From NCBI GenBank assembly GCA_040386295.1, contig JAZKFR010000069.1, forward strand, positions 1 through 19,407: a DNA stretch of 19,407 nt, in the 5' to 3' direction. Within the stretch, counting starts at the first letter, position 1. Each line of letters starts with the position of its first letter. Position numbers and translations under genes: made by a program. Source of the DNA: JAZKFR01 sp040386295. Its GTDB lineage: Bacteria; Pseudomonadota; Gammaproteobacteria; Burkholderiales; Rhodocyclaceae. Below, one piece after another: positions 6,571-13,935 of this stretch. The notes below the pieces were generated by a model that saw only the letters and a list, made by a program, of their open reading frames with translations, did no database searches and was not told the origin of the DNA.

Positions 6571-8481
6571 TTAGCCTTTAGGCGACTCTTGGAGTAAGGC
6601 GCTCAGTTGTTCTAAAACAGGCTGCCATTCGCCGAGTGCTTTTTGTCTTAACAAGCGTGCGCTGGGATACCAAGGCGAATCAGGGCGCGCGCGTAACCAG
6701 CGCCAATCGGGGCTATACGGCAGCAGTAAATAAAACACTTTGCCCAAAGCGCCCGCCAGATGCGCCGGTGCCGAATCAATCGTGATCAAGCCATCGAGCT
6801 GACTCATCACGGCGGCAGTTTCGTCAAACTGGCTTAGTTCTGCGTCTAGGCTCAGTACGTTTGGCAGCGTCGCCAGCATGGCTCGCTCTGCCGTGCTGAG
6901 TCCTTTTTGTAAGCTCACAAACAAGGTGCTTGACTGCGCTGCCAGCCAAGGCAAAAGCTCGGCTAGGGGCAGCGAGCGCTGTCGATCATGCTGGTGTTGT
7001 GGATTGCCGCGCCAGACAACGCCCAGCATGCGCTCTGGTCGCAGCGTGCGCATTGCACAGAATTGCTGCAAATGCGTTCGCCAGAACCCAGCGCGTGCCG
7101 GGTCGGCGCACAGATAGGCGGCTGCCGATCCGGTGGGAGGACGAATCAGGGAGCTGAAAAACGAGGCGCGAATCGCTGTCTCTGAGAAAGTCTGCATGGC
7201 GAGCGGTAAGCTCATTACCGGGATGCGCCAATCCATTTCGGGTAGGACTGCCTCTGGGGAGATGACGTGCAGGGCTGGGAAGCTGCGTTGTACCAGCGTT
7301 TGCAGCACCTCGGGCAGTGGCATCCAACACTCCGCGCCTTGCGCTAAGAGCTGCGGGACATAGCGCAACATCTGCACAGCGTCGCCGATGCCTTGTTCGA
7401 TTTGCAGCAGGATTTTTTTGCCAGCGAGCTGCGTCAGTGCGCTCTGAGTATCAGCCACGCCTTCAGTCTGAGTGCTGCCCAGCCAAAGCGGGTAAGGGCT
7501 AGGGGGCAGCGCGGGTGTTGCCTTACAACGCCAGCGCATTTCGTAGGCGCGAAAGCCTGTTTCAAAGTGACCGAGTATCAGCCAGCATAGGCTTTGGTTC
7601 AGCTTTGCGTCAGCGTGCTCTGGGTCGTAGCTCAAGGCTGTTTGATAGCACGCGAGCGCCTCTGTATGACGCCCTAAGGCTTGGTAGGTGTTGCCTAAAT
7701 TACTGTACGCATCGCTGTAATCCGCTTGCAGTGCAATCGCTGTTTGAAAGCAGGGCGCTGCTTCTGCGTAACGCCCCAGTAGATACAAAGCGTTGCCAAG
7801 GTTGTTGTGCATGGGGGCTGCATCTGGCTTGTTGGCGACGGCGTGTTGATACGCTTGCACGGCTTCTGCGTAACGCCCTAGCGTTTTGAGCGCAATGCCG
7901 AGCGCGAAGTGTGCCTCAGCGTAATGGGGGCGACTCGCCAGCGCGTTTTGCAAAGCTAGGATGGACGCTTCGTTGCGCCCCAGTCGGTGCAGCATATTGC
8001 CCAAATTAAAGTGCGCCTCGGGGTAGTTTGGGCAGAGGGCAATCGCTTTTTCCCAGCAGGCGATTGCTTCTGCGCTTAAAGCGGGGTCGGGCAAAGCGTT
8101 CAAGTTATTCGATGCGTTTAACGCGTTGCCGAGGTTGTTATACGCAATCGCCATCGTCGGTTGACTGGCGAGCACTTGGCGATAGCAGGCCACTGCCTCT
8201 TGCGGACGGTTGAGCGCCATTAAGATGGCGCCCAAATTGCTCTGTGCGTCTGGAAAGTTAGGCTTGAGGGCAAGCGCCTGGCCGATGTACTCAAGCGCGA
8301 CTTGATGTTGTCCCATTTGGTGCTGCAGCACACCGAGCAAATGCAAGCTTTCTGGATGTTGTGGATGCGCACTGAGTAGTTGCTCGTAAAGGTGCTTAGC
8401 TTTTGCCAAATCACCGCGCTGATGTTGCTGCAAGGCAAGCGCGAATAATGTGTCGTCGGGTTGCTGGGGGTGAGAGGCCAT
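6571..8481 (-). CDS. TPR protein with C-terminal GT9-like glycosyltransferase domain
   Basis: A 636-residue protein. Residues about 1-300 are tandem tetratricopeptide repeats, seen as recurring AEAHFNLGN / YSDAYSNLGN / ALACYQTAL blocks at 34-residue spacing (about eight). The part from about 340 on begins KILLQIEQGIGDAVQMLRYVPQL and ends with GLITIDSAPAHLAGALGK, resembling the heptosyltransferase / GT9-like donor domain found behind TPRs in many bacterial proteins near flagellar or glycan loci. It may glycosylate a protein or surface glycan; target unknown. The ATG at 8481 was chosen; the same frame can start at a TTG at 8508, and neither has a clear Shine-Dalgarno. It is convergent to waaA, with no obvious operon partner. 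Family assignment is good; the specific function is inference. Confidence 0.82.
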   Translation of the reverse strand: MASHPQQPDDTLFALALQQHQRGDLAKAKHLYEQLLSAHPQHPESLHLLGVLQHQMGQHQVALEYIGQALALKPNFPDAQSNLGAILMALNRPQEAVACYRQVLASQPTMAIAYNNLGNALNASNNLNALPDPALSAEAIACWEKAIALCPNYPEAHFNLGNMLHRLGRNEASILALQNALASRPHYAEAHFALGIALKTLGRYAEAVQAYQHAVANKPDAAPMHNNLGNALYLLGRYAEAAPCFQTAIALQADYSDAYSNLGNTYQALGRHTEALACYQTALSYDPEHADAKLNQSLCWLILGHFETGFRAYEMRWRCKATPALPPSPYPLWLGSTQTEGVADTQSALTQLAGKKILLQIEQGIGDAVQMLRYVPQLLAQGAECWMPLPEVLQTLVQRSFPALHVISPEAVLPEMDWRIPVMSLPLAMQTFSETAIRASFFSSLIRPPTGSAAAYLCADPARAGFWRTHLQQFCAMRTLRPERMLGVVWRGNPQHQHDRQRSLPLAELLPWLAAQSSTLFVSLQKGLSTAERAMLATLPNVLSLDAELSQFDETAAVMSQLDGLITIDSAPAHLAGALGKVFYLLLPYSPDWRWLRARPDSPWYPSARLLRQKALGEWQPVLEQLSALLQESPKG

Positions 8482-8767
8482 GGTCGATTGCACTGAGTTT
8501 GATTCCAATTCGTCGGACTCAGCGTCGGCTTTAACGTCGGCTTAAAACCCAGACTTTGTCGTGTTGTTTGCTGCGATTTGTCTTATTACAGAAACTTCTG
8601 TGCTTTGCCTGCGTGTTTTGTTTCTAAGGCAAATTGGCATAAAGGTGAGGCTTAAGCGGCTACCTTGTTTGGAGAGCAGCAAACTGGAGGTTCGCTGCTC
8701 GATCTTGCGTCCTGCTTGTGCTTAGATTTTTAACGCTCAATAAGCACTCAAAGCACTCAATAAGCGC
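8482..8767. other. Intergenic region between the TPR-glycosyltransferase and the COG4315 gene
   Basis: No coding region seen. It holds three CGTCGG motifs spaced exactly 12 bases apart (8511, 8523, 8535), a palindrome ACAGAA-AC-TTCTGT at 8588-8601 that looks operator-like, and an inverted repeat GAGCAGC/GCTGCTC at 8674-8680 and 8694-8700 that lacks a T-run on either strand. Nearer the COG4315 gene is the short CTCAATAAGC repeat cluster. Confidence 0.5.
8511..8546. repeat. Three 12-bp repeats starting CGTCGG
   Basis: CGTCGGACTCAG, CGTCGGCTTTAA and CGTCGGCTTAAA follow one another without spacers just upstream of the TPR-glycosyltransferase gene. The last two differ at one base. Function unknown. 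Confidence 0.7.
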
Positions 8768-8776
8768 TCAATAAGC
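8735..8776. repeat. CTCAATAAGC short repeat cluster
   Basis: Exact CTCAATAAGC copies lie at 8736-8745, 8756-8765 and 8767-8776, with a shortened CTCAAAGC at 8747-8754. The last copy contains the stop codon and final residues of the COG4315 gene, so the repeats have grown at or into its 3' end. Confidence 0.75.
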
Positions 8777-9187
8777 ACTACCTTGGTTGTTTGTAGCTGC
8801 CGGCGCTGCTGCTTTTGCGCCACTACGCAAGGCGTGCCAAACCTTACCCTGCATATCGCCATTGACATCGCCCGGCTTCAGATCGCCAGCGTAAAGATAC
8901 AAAGGCATGCCTTTGTACGCCCATTGTTGGCTGCCATCCTCGCGTTTGATCGCAGTAAAGTTGGCGTCGGCAGCAGCTGGATTTGCTACGGCAAAAGGAG
9001 CCCAAGCCTTGGTGCAAGGGCCATTGCAGTTGCTTGCGCCGGGTGTGTCTTTGTCAAAGGTATACAGTGAGCGGCCGTCTTTGTTCGTCATCACCCCGTT
9101 TTTCTCAAGCGTTGGGTTTGCCTGTGCGGAAACAGAGGCCAGGGTCAGTACGGCGCTTAAGGTCAGCGAAAGTAGCGTTTTGTTCAT
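8768..9187 (-). CDS. Exported COG4315 / lipoprotein-15 repeat family protein
   Basis: A 139-residue small protein with a clear signal peptide: MNKTLLSLTLSAVLTLASVS followed by AQA and a probable cleavage before NP at about residue 24. No lipobox Cys is present, so it is probably periplasmic or secreted. The mature part has two related segments, NKDGRSLYTFDKDTPG with a CNGPC pair (Cys54, Cys58), and a second with GMPLYLYAGDLKPGDVNGD, as in the family named 'secreted repeat of unknown function'. The biochemical role is not known. The ATG at 9187 is chosen over one at 9193 because AAGGA sits 6 bases before 9187 but directly abuts 9193. The final residues are encoded in a short repeat cluster. 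Confidence 0.85.
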   Translation of the reverse strand: MNKTLLSLTLSAVLTLASVSAQANPTLEKNGVMTNKDGRSLYTFDKDTPGASNCNGPCTKAWAPFAVANPAAADANFTAIKREDGSQQWAYKGMPLYLYAGDLKPGDVNGDMQGKVWHALRSGAKAAAPAATNNQGSAY

Positions 9188-9241
9188 GTGCATTCCTTAA
9201 AACATGAGGTTGAAATAGCGGCCAATGCTGCGACCACCGGG

Positions 9242-9267
9242 AAAAGCACCGCCTTAATACTGGCGGT
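9242..9267 (-). terminator. Candidate intrinsic terminator downstream of the flagellar block
   Basis: On the minus strand a 6-bp perfect stem ACCGCC/GGCGGT with an 8-base loop is followed by GC and TTTT. It lies about 75 bases after the fhlB stop, in the right orientation to end the flagellar transcript. The stem is short and the T-run has only four bases, so this is tentative. Confidence 0.5.
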
Positions 9268-9268
9268 T

Positions 9269-9362
9269 TATTCCAATTCGCATTAGAACAATGAGTGAGT
9301 CGCCTTGCCTTGTTACAGCAAGCTTGGCGACTGGCTTTCGTTTCTAACGCGCATTGGGATTA
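9269..9362. repeat. Long imperfect inverted repeat with nested 7-bp stem at the fhlB 3' end
   Basis: The arms 9269-9289 and 9340-9362 pair as an imperfect inverted repeat of about 21 positions with a few mismatches and two single-base bulges. Inside it AGTCGCC (9298-9304) pairs perfectly with GGCGACT (9326-9332). The right arm encodes the last residues NPNAR and the stop of fhlB. It could form a large RNA structure in the 3' region of the flagellar transcript. Confidence 0.65.
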
Positions 9363-9664
9363 CCAGCCGCAAGCACCGAAGGCGCGGAGGCTTGCGGGTT
9401 ATTCTCGAGTTGATAAAGCCAAGCTAACAGTTCTGCAACGGCTAAATACAACTGCGGTGGAATTCTCTGATCGAGATCAACCTGCATTAACAAAGCGACC
9501 AACTCGGCTGATTCGTGTACATAAACACCATTGCTGTGCGCACGCGCGATAATTTCTTCAGCCACCAAACCCCGTCCTTTTGCGACCAAACGCGGGGCGG
9601 CGTCGGTCTCTCGGTAAGCCAGCGCGACAGCGCTTTTTAGTTGCTCAGGCTTTGTTTTTTTCAT
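9344..9664 (-). CDS. fhlB: FhlB: stand-alone FlhB C-terminal-domain protein
   Basis: A 106-residue protein matching the cytoplasmic C-terminal part of the flagellar export switch FlhB (the EscU/YscU/HrcU family). Motifs are AVALAYRETDAAPRLVAKG, then AEEIIARAHSNGVYVHESAELVALL and DQRIPPQLYLAVAELLAWLY, the usual core. The autocleavage NPTH motif and all membrane segments of FlhB are absent, as in FhlB proteins, so it cannot be the main export gate component. It probably acts at the hook-to-filament substrate switch with FliK. It overlaps the upstream FliK-like gene by 20 bases, in another frame. The ATG at 9664 is the only good start, with AGGG about 10 bases before it. Confidence 0.9.
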   Translation of the reverse strand: MKKTKPEQLKSAVALAYRETDAAPRLVAKGRGLVAEEIIARAHSNGVYVHESAELVALLMQVDLDQRIPPQLYLAVAELLAWLYQLENNPQASAPSVLAAGNPNAR

Positions 9665-11033
9665 CGTGTGCTTGCCCTGACTGCTGGGTTGTCTCTGCGT
9701 TTTGCGTGGGGCTCGCTGTTGTTTCTGCTACCTCGGCGCTAACGCTCAGCGAGGTGAGCGTTAGCCCGGCTTGGTCAAGCTGCTTGCGAAAAGCCTGGCT
9801 GGCAGTGCGCAGTAGGGCTTCAGTGTGCGGATTGACCGCGCTCAGTTGTAAGCCGATTTGTTGATCACGCAGTTCGATTTGCGCATCGACGGCACCGAGA
9901 TTGGGCAGCGTCAAACGCAGACGCGTTTGCCAAGTCTGCTTGGCCTCGTCGTCAGATTTTTTTTGTCCACGTTGCCGTGCCGCTTCTTCATCTACTGCTT
10001 CGCTAATTTCCCAGCGCATCTTTTGCCCTGGCCAGATTTCGCCTTGCCAAGCAAAGTGCTGTGTTGCTAACGCCTCTAGTTGCTGTTGCACGAGCGGGAG
10101 TAATTCTGGCGCGACCAGCGGTTTATGCGCTAGCGAGGTTGCCGCGTTGTTATGCGTATTTGCTGTCTTGTTGGTATCTGTGGACGCTTCTGCAGCTGCT
10201 TCCGTTGCTTTACCTAGCGCATCTGCTCCACTGGGGTCACGCATCTGAGTTGTTGTTAGTGCGCCGGCCTGATCAGCGTAGCGCGCTTGCATCAACGCCG
10301 CCTGGGGCGAGTGTGCAGAGGCCTTGTGTTCGCTTGCTGGCAGGGGTGCAGACGCTGGCGATCCACCCGCCAGCGTTGGCTGAAGTGAGGCCTGAGCGCC
10401 CCGTGCGCCCTCCATCTGCGCTGAGGGGTTGGGCGTAGACAATTTCCCCTGTGGTTCTTGGCGCAAAGCCTGTTGGTCAGTTTCACCATTCAGCCAAGCC
10501 ACTTGATGTGATTCGTAGAACATCCCACTTTGTGTGATCGCTTGTTTGAGCAAAGGGAGCAAGGACTGCGTAGTCAATTGCGGCGCCCCTGGCGGAACTT
10601 TGACGATGGGTTGATTCTCGTTTAAGGGCGTCGCTAAAGATTCAGTAGAGTCTGCCTGCGCTTTATTAAACAAGGTGGCGATCAACTGGCCGGTACGACT
10701 GAGTGTTGTCGAGACTGATTCGGGATGCGCTTCTGTTGAACCCCCCTTCGGTCTCGACAGAACGGCAAAAGCGAGTTTGCCCTCGTGGTTCACCACCTCA
10801 AGTTCTAGTGTGTCACCACTTTTGGCCGAAAACGGCAGCGCCAACACGACTTCTCGTTGATTGATCGTGGCGCGATAAGTTCCGTTTGACAAGAAGGCTT
10901 GAATCTCCGCCATGACCCGTTGTCCGGGGGGCAGCTCAAACAACTTATCGGTGATTTCTCTGATCGACGCGACCGGTGTCGGCGCAGCATCCCCGGCAAT
11001 TTGCAATCGGCTAAGGACGTCGGTCGGAATCAT
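9645..11033 (-). CDS. FliK-like flagellar hook-length control protein
   Basis: A 462-residue protein. The C-terminal part (about 325-435), with MRWEISEAVDEEA, RLRLTLPNLGAVDAQIELRD and LLRTASQAFRKQLDQAGLTL, resembles the conserved FliK C-terminal domain (Flg_hook). The middle, about residues 110-320, is Ala/Gln/Thr-rich and low in complexity, as expected for the extended ruler region. The N-terminal 110 residues form a separate beta-rich-looking part (GQRVMAEIQAFLSNGTYRATIN). The gene overlaps fhlB, its likely functional partner, and follows fliT. The main fliK usually sits in the fliE-to-fliJ cluster, so this may be a second, paralogous ruler-like protein. The ATG at 11033 has no strong ribosome binding site. 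Confidence is good for the family, moderate for the exact role. Confidence 0.82.
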   Translation of the reverse strand: MIPTDVLSRLQIAGDAAPTPVASIREITDKLFELPPGQRVMAEIQAFLSNGTYRATINQREVVLALPFSAKSGDTLELEVVNHEGKLAFAVLSRPKGGSTEAHPESVSTTLSRTGQLIATLFNKAQADSTESLATPLNENQPIVKVPPGAPQLTTQSLLPLLKQAITQSGMFYESHQVAWLNGETDQQALRQEPQGKLSTPNPSAQMEGARGAQASLQPTLAGGSPASAPLPASEHKASAHSPQAALMQARYADQAGALTTTQMRDPSGADALGKATEAAAEASTDTNKTANTHNNAATSLAHKPLVAPELLPLVQQQLEALATQHFAWQGEIWPGQKMRWEISEAVDEEAARQRGQKKSDDEAKQTWQTRLRLTLPNLGAVDAQIELRDQQIGLQLSAVNPHTEALLRTASQAFRKQLDQAGLTLTSLSVSAEVAETTASPTQNAETTQQSGQAHDEKNKA

Positions 11034-11127
11034 TTACGGCGAAGTGGGTGGCTGATGGTGCAGTGTGGGTGTATCAGCGTACAGGGATTGCTTGTGGGTG
11101 TACTGGCGGAGTGTGCTTGTGCTTGCA

Positions 11128-11156
11128 CAGCCAAGCTGCTCATCCCAGCTTGGCTG
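11128..11156. promoter_or_regulatory. Perfect 11-bp stem-loop centred on the fliT stop codon
   Basis: CAGCCAAGCTG (11128-11138) pairs perfectly with CAGCTTGGCTG (11146-11156) around a 7-base loop that contains the fliT TGA (11140-11142). Neither side has a T-run, so it is not a standard terminator. It could slow ribosomes, protect the upstream mRNA, or lower readthrough into fliK. Confidence 0.75.
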
Positions 11157-11478
11157 TTTGTCCAGCCTGATTGCGCTCTAACATCGGCTTAACATCAGTG
11201 CGCCAGGCGAGCACTTCATCACGAATCAAAGGCTGTTGTTCAAGGATTTTCTGGATGATGCTGCGGATTTTTTGCGCTGCCGAACTGTCCGTTTTCGCTG
11301 AAAAATAAGTTGCCGTAGCAGAGCCGTTCTGCTGTTGCAGACGTTCTCTTAGGTGCACAGTTTCTTGCTCAAGCAAAACAAAGCGATCCCAGTCCAGCGC
11401 GCCCACCGCAACGAGCATCTCATCGTGTACAGCAGACAACTGCTCATACAGGGCGAGTAAAGCGGTAGCGCTGCTCAT
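11140..11478 (-). CDS. fliT: FliT, flagellar export chaperone for the cap protein
   Basis: A 112-residue helical protein beginning MSSATALLALYEQL, with ALDWDRFVLLEQETVHLRERL and RSIIQKILEQQPLIRDEV in the pattern of FliT, the cytoplasmic chaperone of FliD, which in enterobacteria also binds FlhDC. Similarity across FliT proteins is low, so the call rests on position (directly after fliS), length and helical pattern. The frame is open to 11514, but the ATG at 11478 is preferred: it follows the fliS stop by 16 bases and places the first helix at the N-terminus. The stop codon sits in the loop of a perfect 11-bp inverted repeat. Confidence 0.8.
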   Translation of the reverse strand: MSSATALLALYEQLSAVHDEMLVAVGALDWDRFVLLEQETVHLRERLQQQNGSATATYFSAKTDSSAAQKIRSIIQKILEQQPLIRDEVLAWRTDVKPMLERNQAGQTAKLG

Positions 11479-11494
11479 CGGCAAGCCTATCGGC

Positions 11495-11941
11495 TCATGC
11501 TGCGACGGCCACATCAGGCGTGCTCTTGGCGTTCTGCGCGAGACTTGTGTGCGTCGGCGTGATACCTACCCAGGCAGAACGAATATCGCCTAGCAGAGAC
11601 GCTACTTCATCGAGTAGCGCAACTTGATTTTTTAAGTTTGCCCGGACTAGGCGCACGATCATGTAGTCGTACAGCGCACAGAGGTTTTCGGACAGCTGCC
11701 CTCCTGCCTCGAGATTTAAACTCACTTTAAGTCCGCTGCCGATGATCTCAACCGCTTTTGAAATGGCCAGTCCTTTAGCTTCAATTTGACCTGCCTCCAT
11801 ATGCGTTTTGGCGTGGGTAATCGCCAGCATTGCTCCGTCAAACAACATTAGGATCAATTGATGCGGCGACGCCGTTTGCACTGCAATATCGGTGCTCACT
11901 GCCTTGTATGCGTCTAGCGGTTTAGTCATTTTTCCGAACAT
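11495..11941 (-). CDS. fliS: FliS, flagellin export chaperone
   Basis: Binds the C-terminal helices of flagellin in the cytoplasm and keeps it unfolded for export. The 148-residue protein has the FliS core: AYKAVSTDIAVQTASPHQLILMLFDGAMLAI near the N-terminus, then IEAKGLAISKAVEIIGSGLKVSLN, ENLCALYDYMIVRLVRANL and a final WVGI. The ATG at 11941 is preceded by GGAG at suitable distance. It starts 11 bases after the fliD stop and precedes fliT, the common order fliD-fliS-fliT. The C-terminal tail after WVGI is a little longer than in short FliS forms. Confidence 0.96.
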   Translation of the reverse strand: MFGKMTKPLDAYKAVSTDIAVQTASPHQLILMLFDGAMLAITHAKTHMEAGQIEAKGLAISKAVEIIGSGLKVSLNLEAGGQLSENLCALYDYMIVRLVRANLKNQVALLDEVASLLGDIRSAWVGITPTHTSLAQNAKSTPDVAVAA

Positions 11942-11952
11942 GGCTGCTCCAA

Positions 11953-13287
11953 TCAGAGTCTGGCAAATTGCTGCGTTAAGAAACTACTCGTGACGCTCAT
12001 GCTACCCAAAGAAGCATCAAGCGCCGCGTATTGGCGGCGATAATTGGCTTCAATTGTCGATAAACGGGACTGTAATTGCAGGGTTTTCTTTTCAAAACTG
12101 CTCACGCTATTGTTCAGACTATTGACCCTAGAGGTTACTGTGCCTGCTGAGTCGGTCATTGCTGTGACAAATGACGAGATCGCCGCGCCGTATTTGCCAA
12201 GCGTGCTCTGTAGATCGGTAAAGTGTCCATCAATCGCCGATTGTAATTTCGTCGAATTCACCGACATTGACCCGTCTGCTTGAATCGCAATGCCTACCTC
12301 TGCCAGAGTTGCGTAGGTTCCAGTCAAACCCGAGGGCACCGTGTTGAGCGTAGTGCGTAAGCGCGAAAGAATCAGCGAGGTGGTTCCGTCTCCAGTGAGC
12401 ACGCTACCGCTCTTGCTGGTGCTGTCATAAGCCGTCAAGCTCTTGATTGTTTTGCTCAGGGTGCTGTAGGCGCTNNNNNNNNNNGCAGAGTCGCGCGCGA
12501 CGGTGAGGGTGGTGTTGATCGTGCTTCCGCTCGGGTCTTTAGTGAGCGTGAAGCTGACCCCGCTAATGGCAGTCGTCAAGGTATTGCTGCTGGAGTTGAT
12601 CGACACCCCATTGACCGTCAGCAACGCGTTCTGCGCCGGATCTCCTTGGGTCAAATTGTTCGTCACGCCGTTGTAAGACAGTTGTGCCAGCCCTATCGGG
12701 GCGGTTTCTGTCGTGCTGACGCTGATGGTATTTGTCGTGCCAGTGTTTTTTGCGGCCAAAACCAAACGCGAACCGCTGACATCGCTAACAATACTGGCCG
12801 CCACGCTGGTATTGCTGCTCGAGTTATTGATTGCATCGCGAATGCCGCTCAAGGTGTTGTTGCTGCCGTCGATCGTCAGTCCAAAGCTATTACTACCTGA
12901 AGTAATCGTTAATGAACCGCTACCAACCACCGTTGTATCCGCAGCAAACGTCGTTGAATAAAGCGTTTGTGCTTTTGCCAGCTGGGTGACCGAGATGTTG
13001 TAGCTCCCAGCGACAGCACTGGTCGTTGCGGTCGTGGTGCCGAAACTGGTATCAGCAAAACTTGATTTGAAAGCGGCGATGGTGGTGGGCGTATTAAGTG
13101 CTGTCGCGGCCGTTTTAAGGCTTGCCAGATTGCTACTGAGGCTTCCGTAAGCAGAGATTTTGGCGCTGGTGGCAGATGCTTTCTGCTTCAAATTCACCAG
13201 CGGCTGCTGCTCTAGCGTCATCAATTGTGAGATTAGCGACTGAACGTCTAGCCCGCTGCCAATGCCCGGAGATGAGATGGTTGCCAT
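11953..13287 (-). CDS. fliD: FliD, flagellar filament cap (contains a 10-N gap)
   Basis: Forms the cap at the filament tip and helps each exported flagellin to fold into place. The product is 444 residues as assembled, with the N-terminal coiled region ISSPGIGSGLDVQSLISQLMTLEQ, a Ser/Thr/Asn-rich middle, and a C-terminal helical part ending TSSFLTQQFARL. The run of 10 N at 12475-12484 lies just after TLTVARDS, at the start of the C-terminal domain, where the family usually has more residues (ending FV.AYN), so some sequence is probably missing. The frame is open through the gap as written, and I treat the gene as intact. It starts 9 bases after flaG stops. Usual length is about 440-480. Confidence 0.95.
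   Translation of the reverse strand: MATISSPGIGSGLDVQSLISQLMTLEQQPLVNLKQKASATSAKISAYGSLSSNLASLKTAATALNTPTTIAAFKSSFADTSFGTTTATTSAVAGSYNISVTQLAKAQTLYSTTFAADTTVVGSGSLTITSGSNSFGLTIDGSNNTLSGIRDAINNSSSNTSVAASIVSDVSGSRLVLAAKNTGTTNTISVSTTETAPIGLAQLSYNGVTNNLTQGDPAQNALLTVNGVSINSSSNTLTTAISGVSFTLTKDPSGSTINTTLTVARDSXXXXSAYSTLSKTIKSLTAYDSTSKSGSVLTGDGTTSLILSRLRTTLNTVPSGLTGTYATLAEVGIAIQADGSMSVNSTKLQSAIDGHFTDLQSTLGKYGAAISSFVTAMTDSAGTVTSRVNSLNNSVSSFEKKTLQLQSRLSTIEANYRRQYAALDASLGSMSVTSSFLTQQFARL
12475..12484. other. Assembly gap of 10 N inside fliD
   Basis: Ten N bases between the codons for VARDS and SAYSTLSK of FliD. Gap length may be a placeholder; the family context suggests about 10-12 residues belong here rather than three or four. 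Confidence 0.97.
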
Positions 13288-13296
13288 GGCAAGGCT

Positions 13297-13725
13297 CTAG
13301 GCTTTTTGGCGTAGCAGAACACCTTGTGGGGTTTCTGCTTTTGGCTTATCAATCAATGCCGACAATGACTGAGCGATTTTCAGCGCTTCTTCGCTTGGAA
13401 TTTGCCGAATGACTTCTTGATTCGATCGGTCAACCACTTTAACCACCCGCATTCCTGTTTCTTCATCTACAGAAAACTGAACATCGCTGGCGCGCGTAGC
13501 AAAAAACTGGTTAATTTTCCCTAAGGCTTCTTGCAAGCGCTCTTTGCTCGGGGGGGAATCAGCCTGTACGTTCTGCTCTGTTTTTTGAGTTTGCGTGACC
13601 GCTTTTTTGATGTCTGTCTCGACCGGTTTTATATCGCCGGAAGCGTGGCTGCCGATAACAGTCTGTAACGGTGCTCTGACTTCTGGCGCGAGGTCTGAGG
13701 CGTTGCCAATGGGTTGAGTATTCAT
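13297..13725 (-). CDS. flaG: FlaG family protein
   Basis: A 142-residue protein of the FlaG family, which is coded with flagellin and affects filament length in some bacteria; the molecular role is not settled. The first 65 residues or so are polar and probably unstructured. The conserved part follows as LGKINQFFATRASDVQFSVDEETGMRVVKVVDRSNQEVIRQIPSEEALKIAQ, the FlaG core. The ATG at 13725 is preceded by AAGGA seven bases away; the frame is open to 13785, but no ribosome binding site supports that. The gene lies between the flagellins and fliD, the usual betaproteobacterial position, and its stop is 9 bases before the fliD start. Confidence 0.93.
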   Translation of the reverse strand: MNTQPIGNASDLAPEVRAPLQTVIGSHASGDIKPVETDIKKAVTQTQKTEQNVQADSPPSKERLQEALGKINQFFATRASDVQFSVDEETGMRVVKVVDRSNQEVIRQIPSEEALKIAQSLSALIDKPKAETPQGVLLRQKA

Positions 13726-13935
13726 GATGAATTCCTTATTTGTGCGAGCATTAAGTGTGGCGACAGGGGAAGCGGCTCTACGCAATATTTAGGCAAAAAA
13801 CTACGAATTGACAGCAGTTCTTGTTAATTGCGCTAAACACGCTTACTGGCTGCCAAGCACTTATGTTCAGAAAGACGATAACCCCAATCGCATCTCCACA
13901 CAAAGCACCACACAGAGCGAATACATCGAAGCAGC
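13726..13935. other. Intergenic region between fliC copy 1 and flaG
   Basis: Holds 210 bases with the flaG ribosome binding site (AAGGA). I found no clear sigma-28 promoter or T-run terminator on the minus strand. A GACGATAA on the plus strand near 13875 lacks a matching -35. Confidence 0.4.

Noticed and set aside
8674..8700. GAGCAGC/GCTGCTC inverted repeat as a terminator
   Set aside because: No T-run follows on either strand. Kept only as an inverted repeat in the intergenic description.
13868..13882. GACGATAA on the plus strand as a sigma-28 -10 element
   Set aside because: No TAAAG-like -35 at the right distance, and no plus-strand gene downstream.
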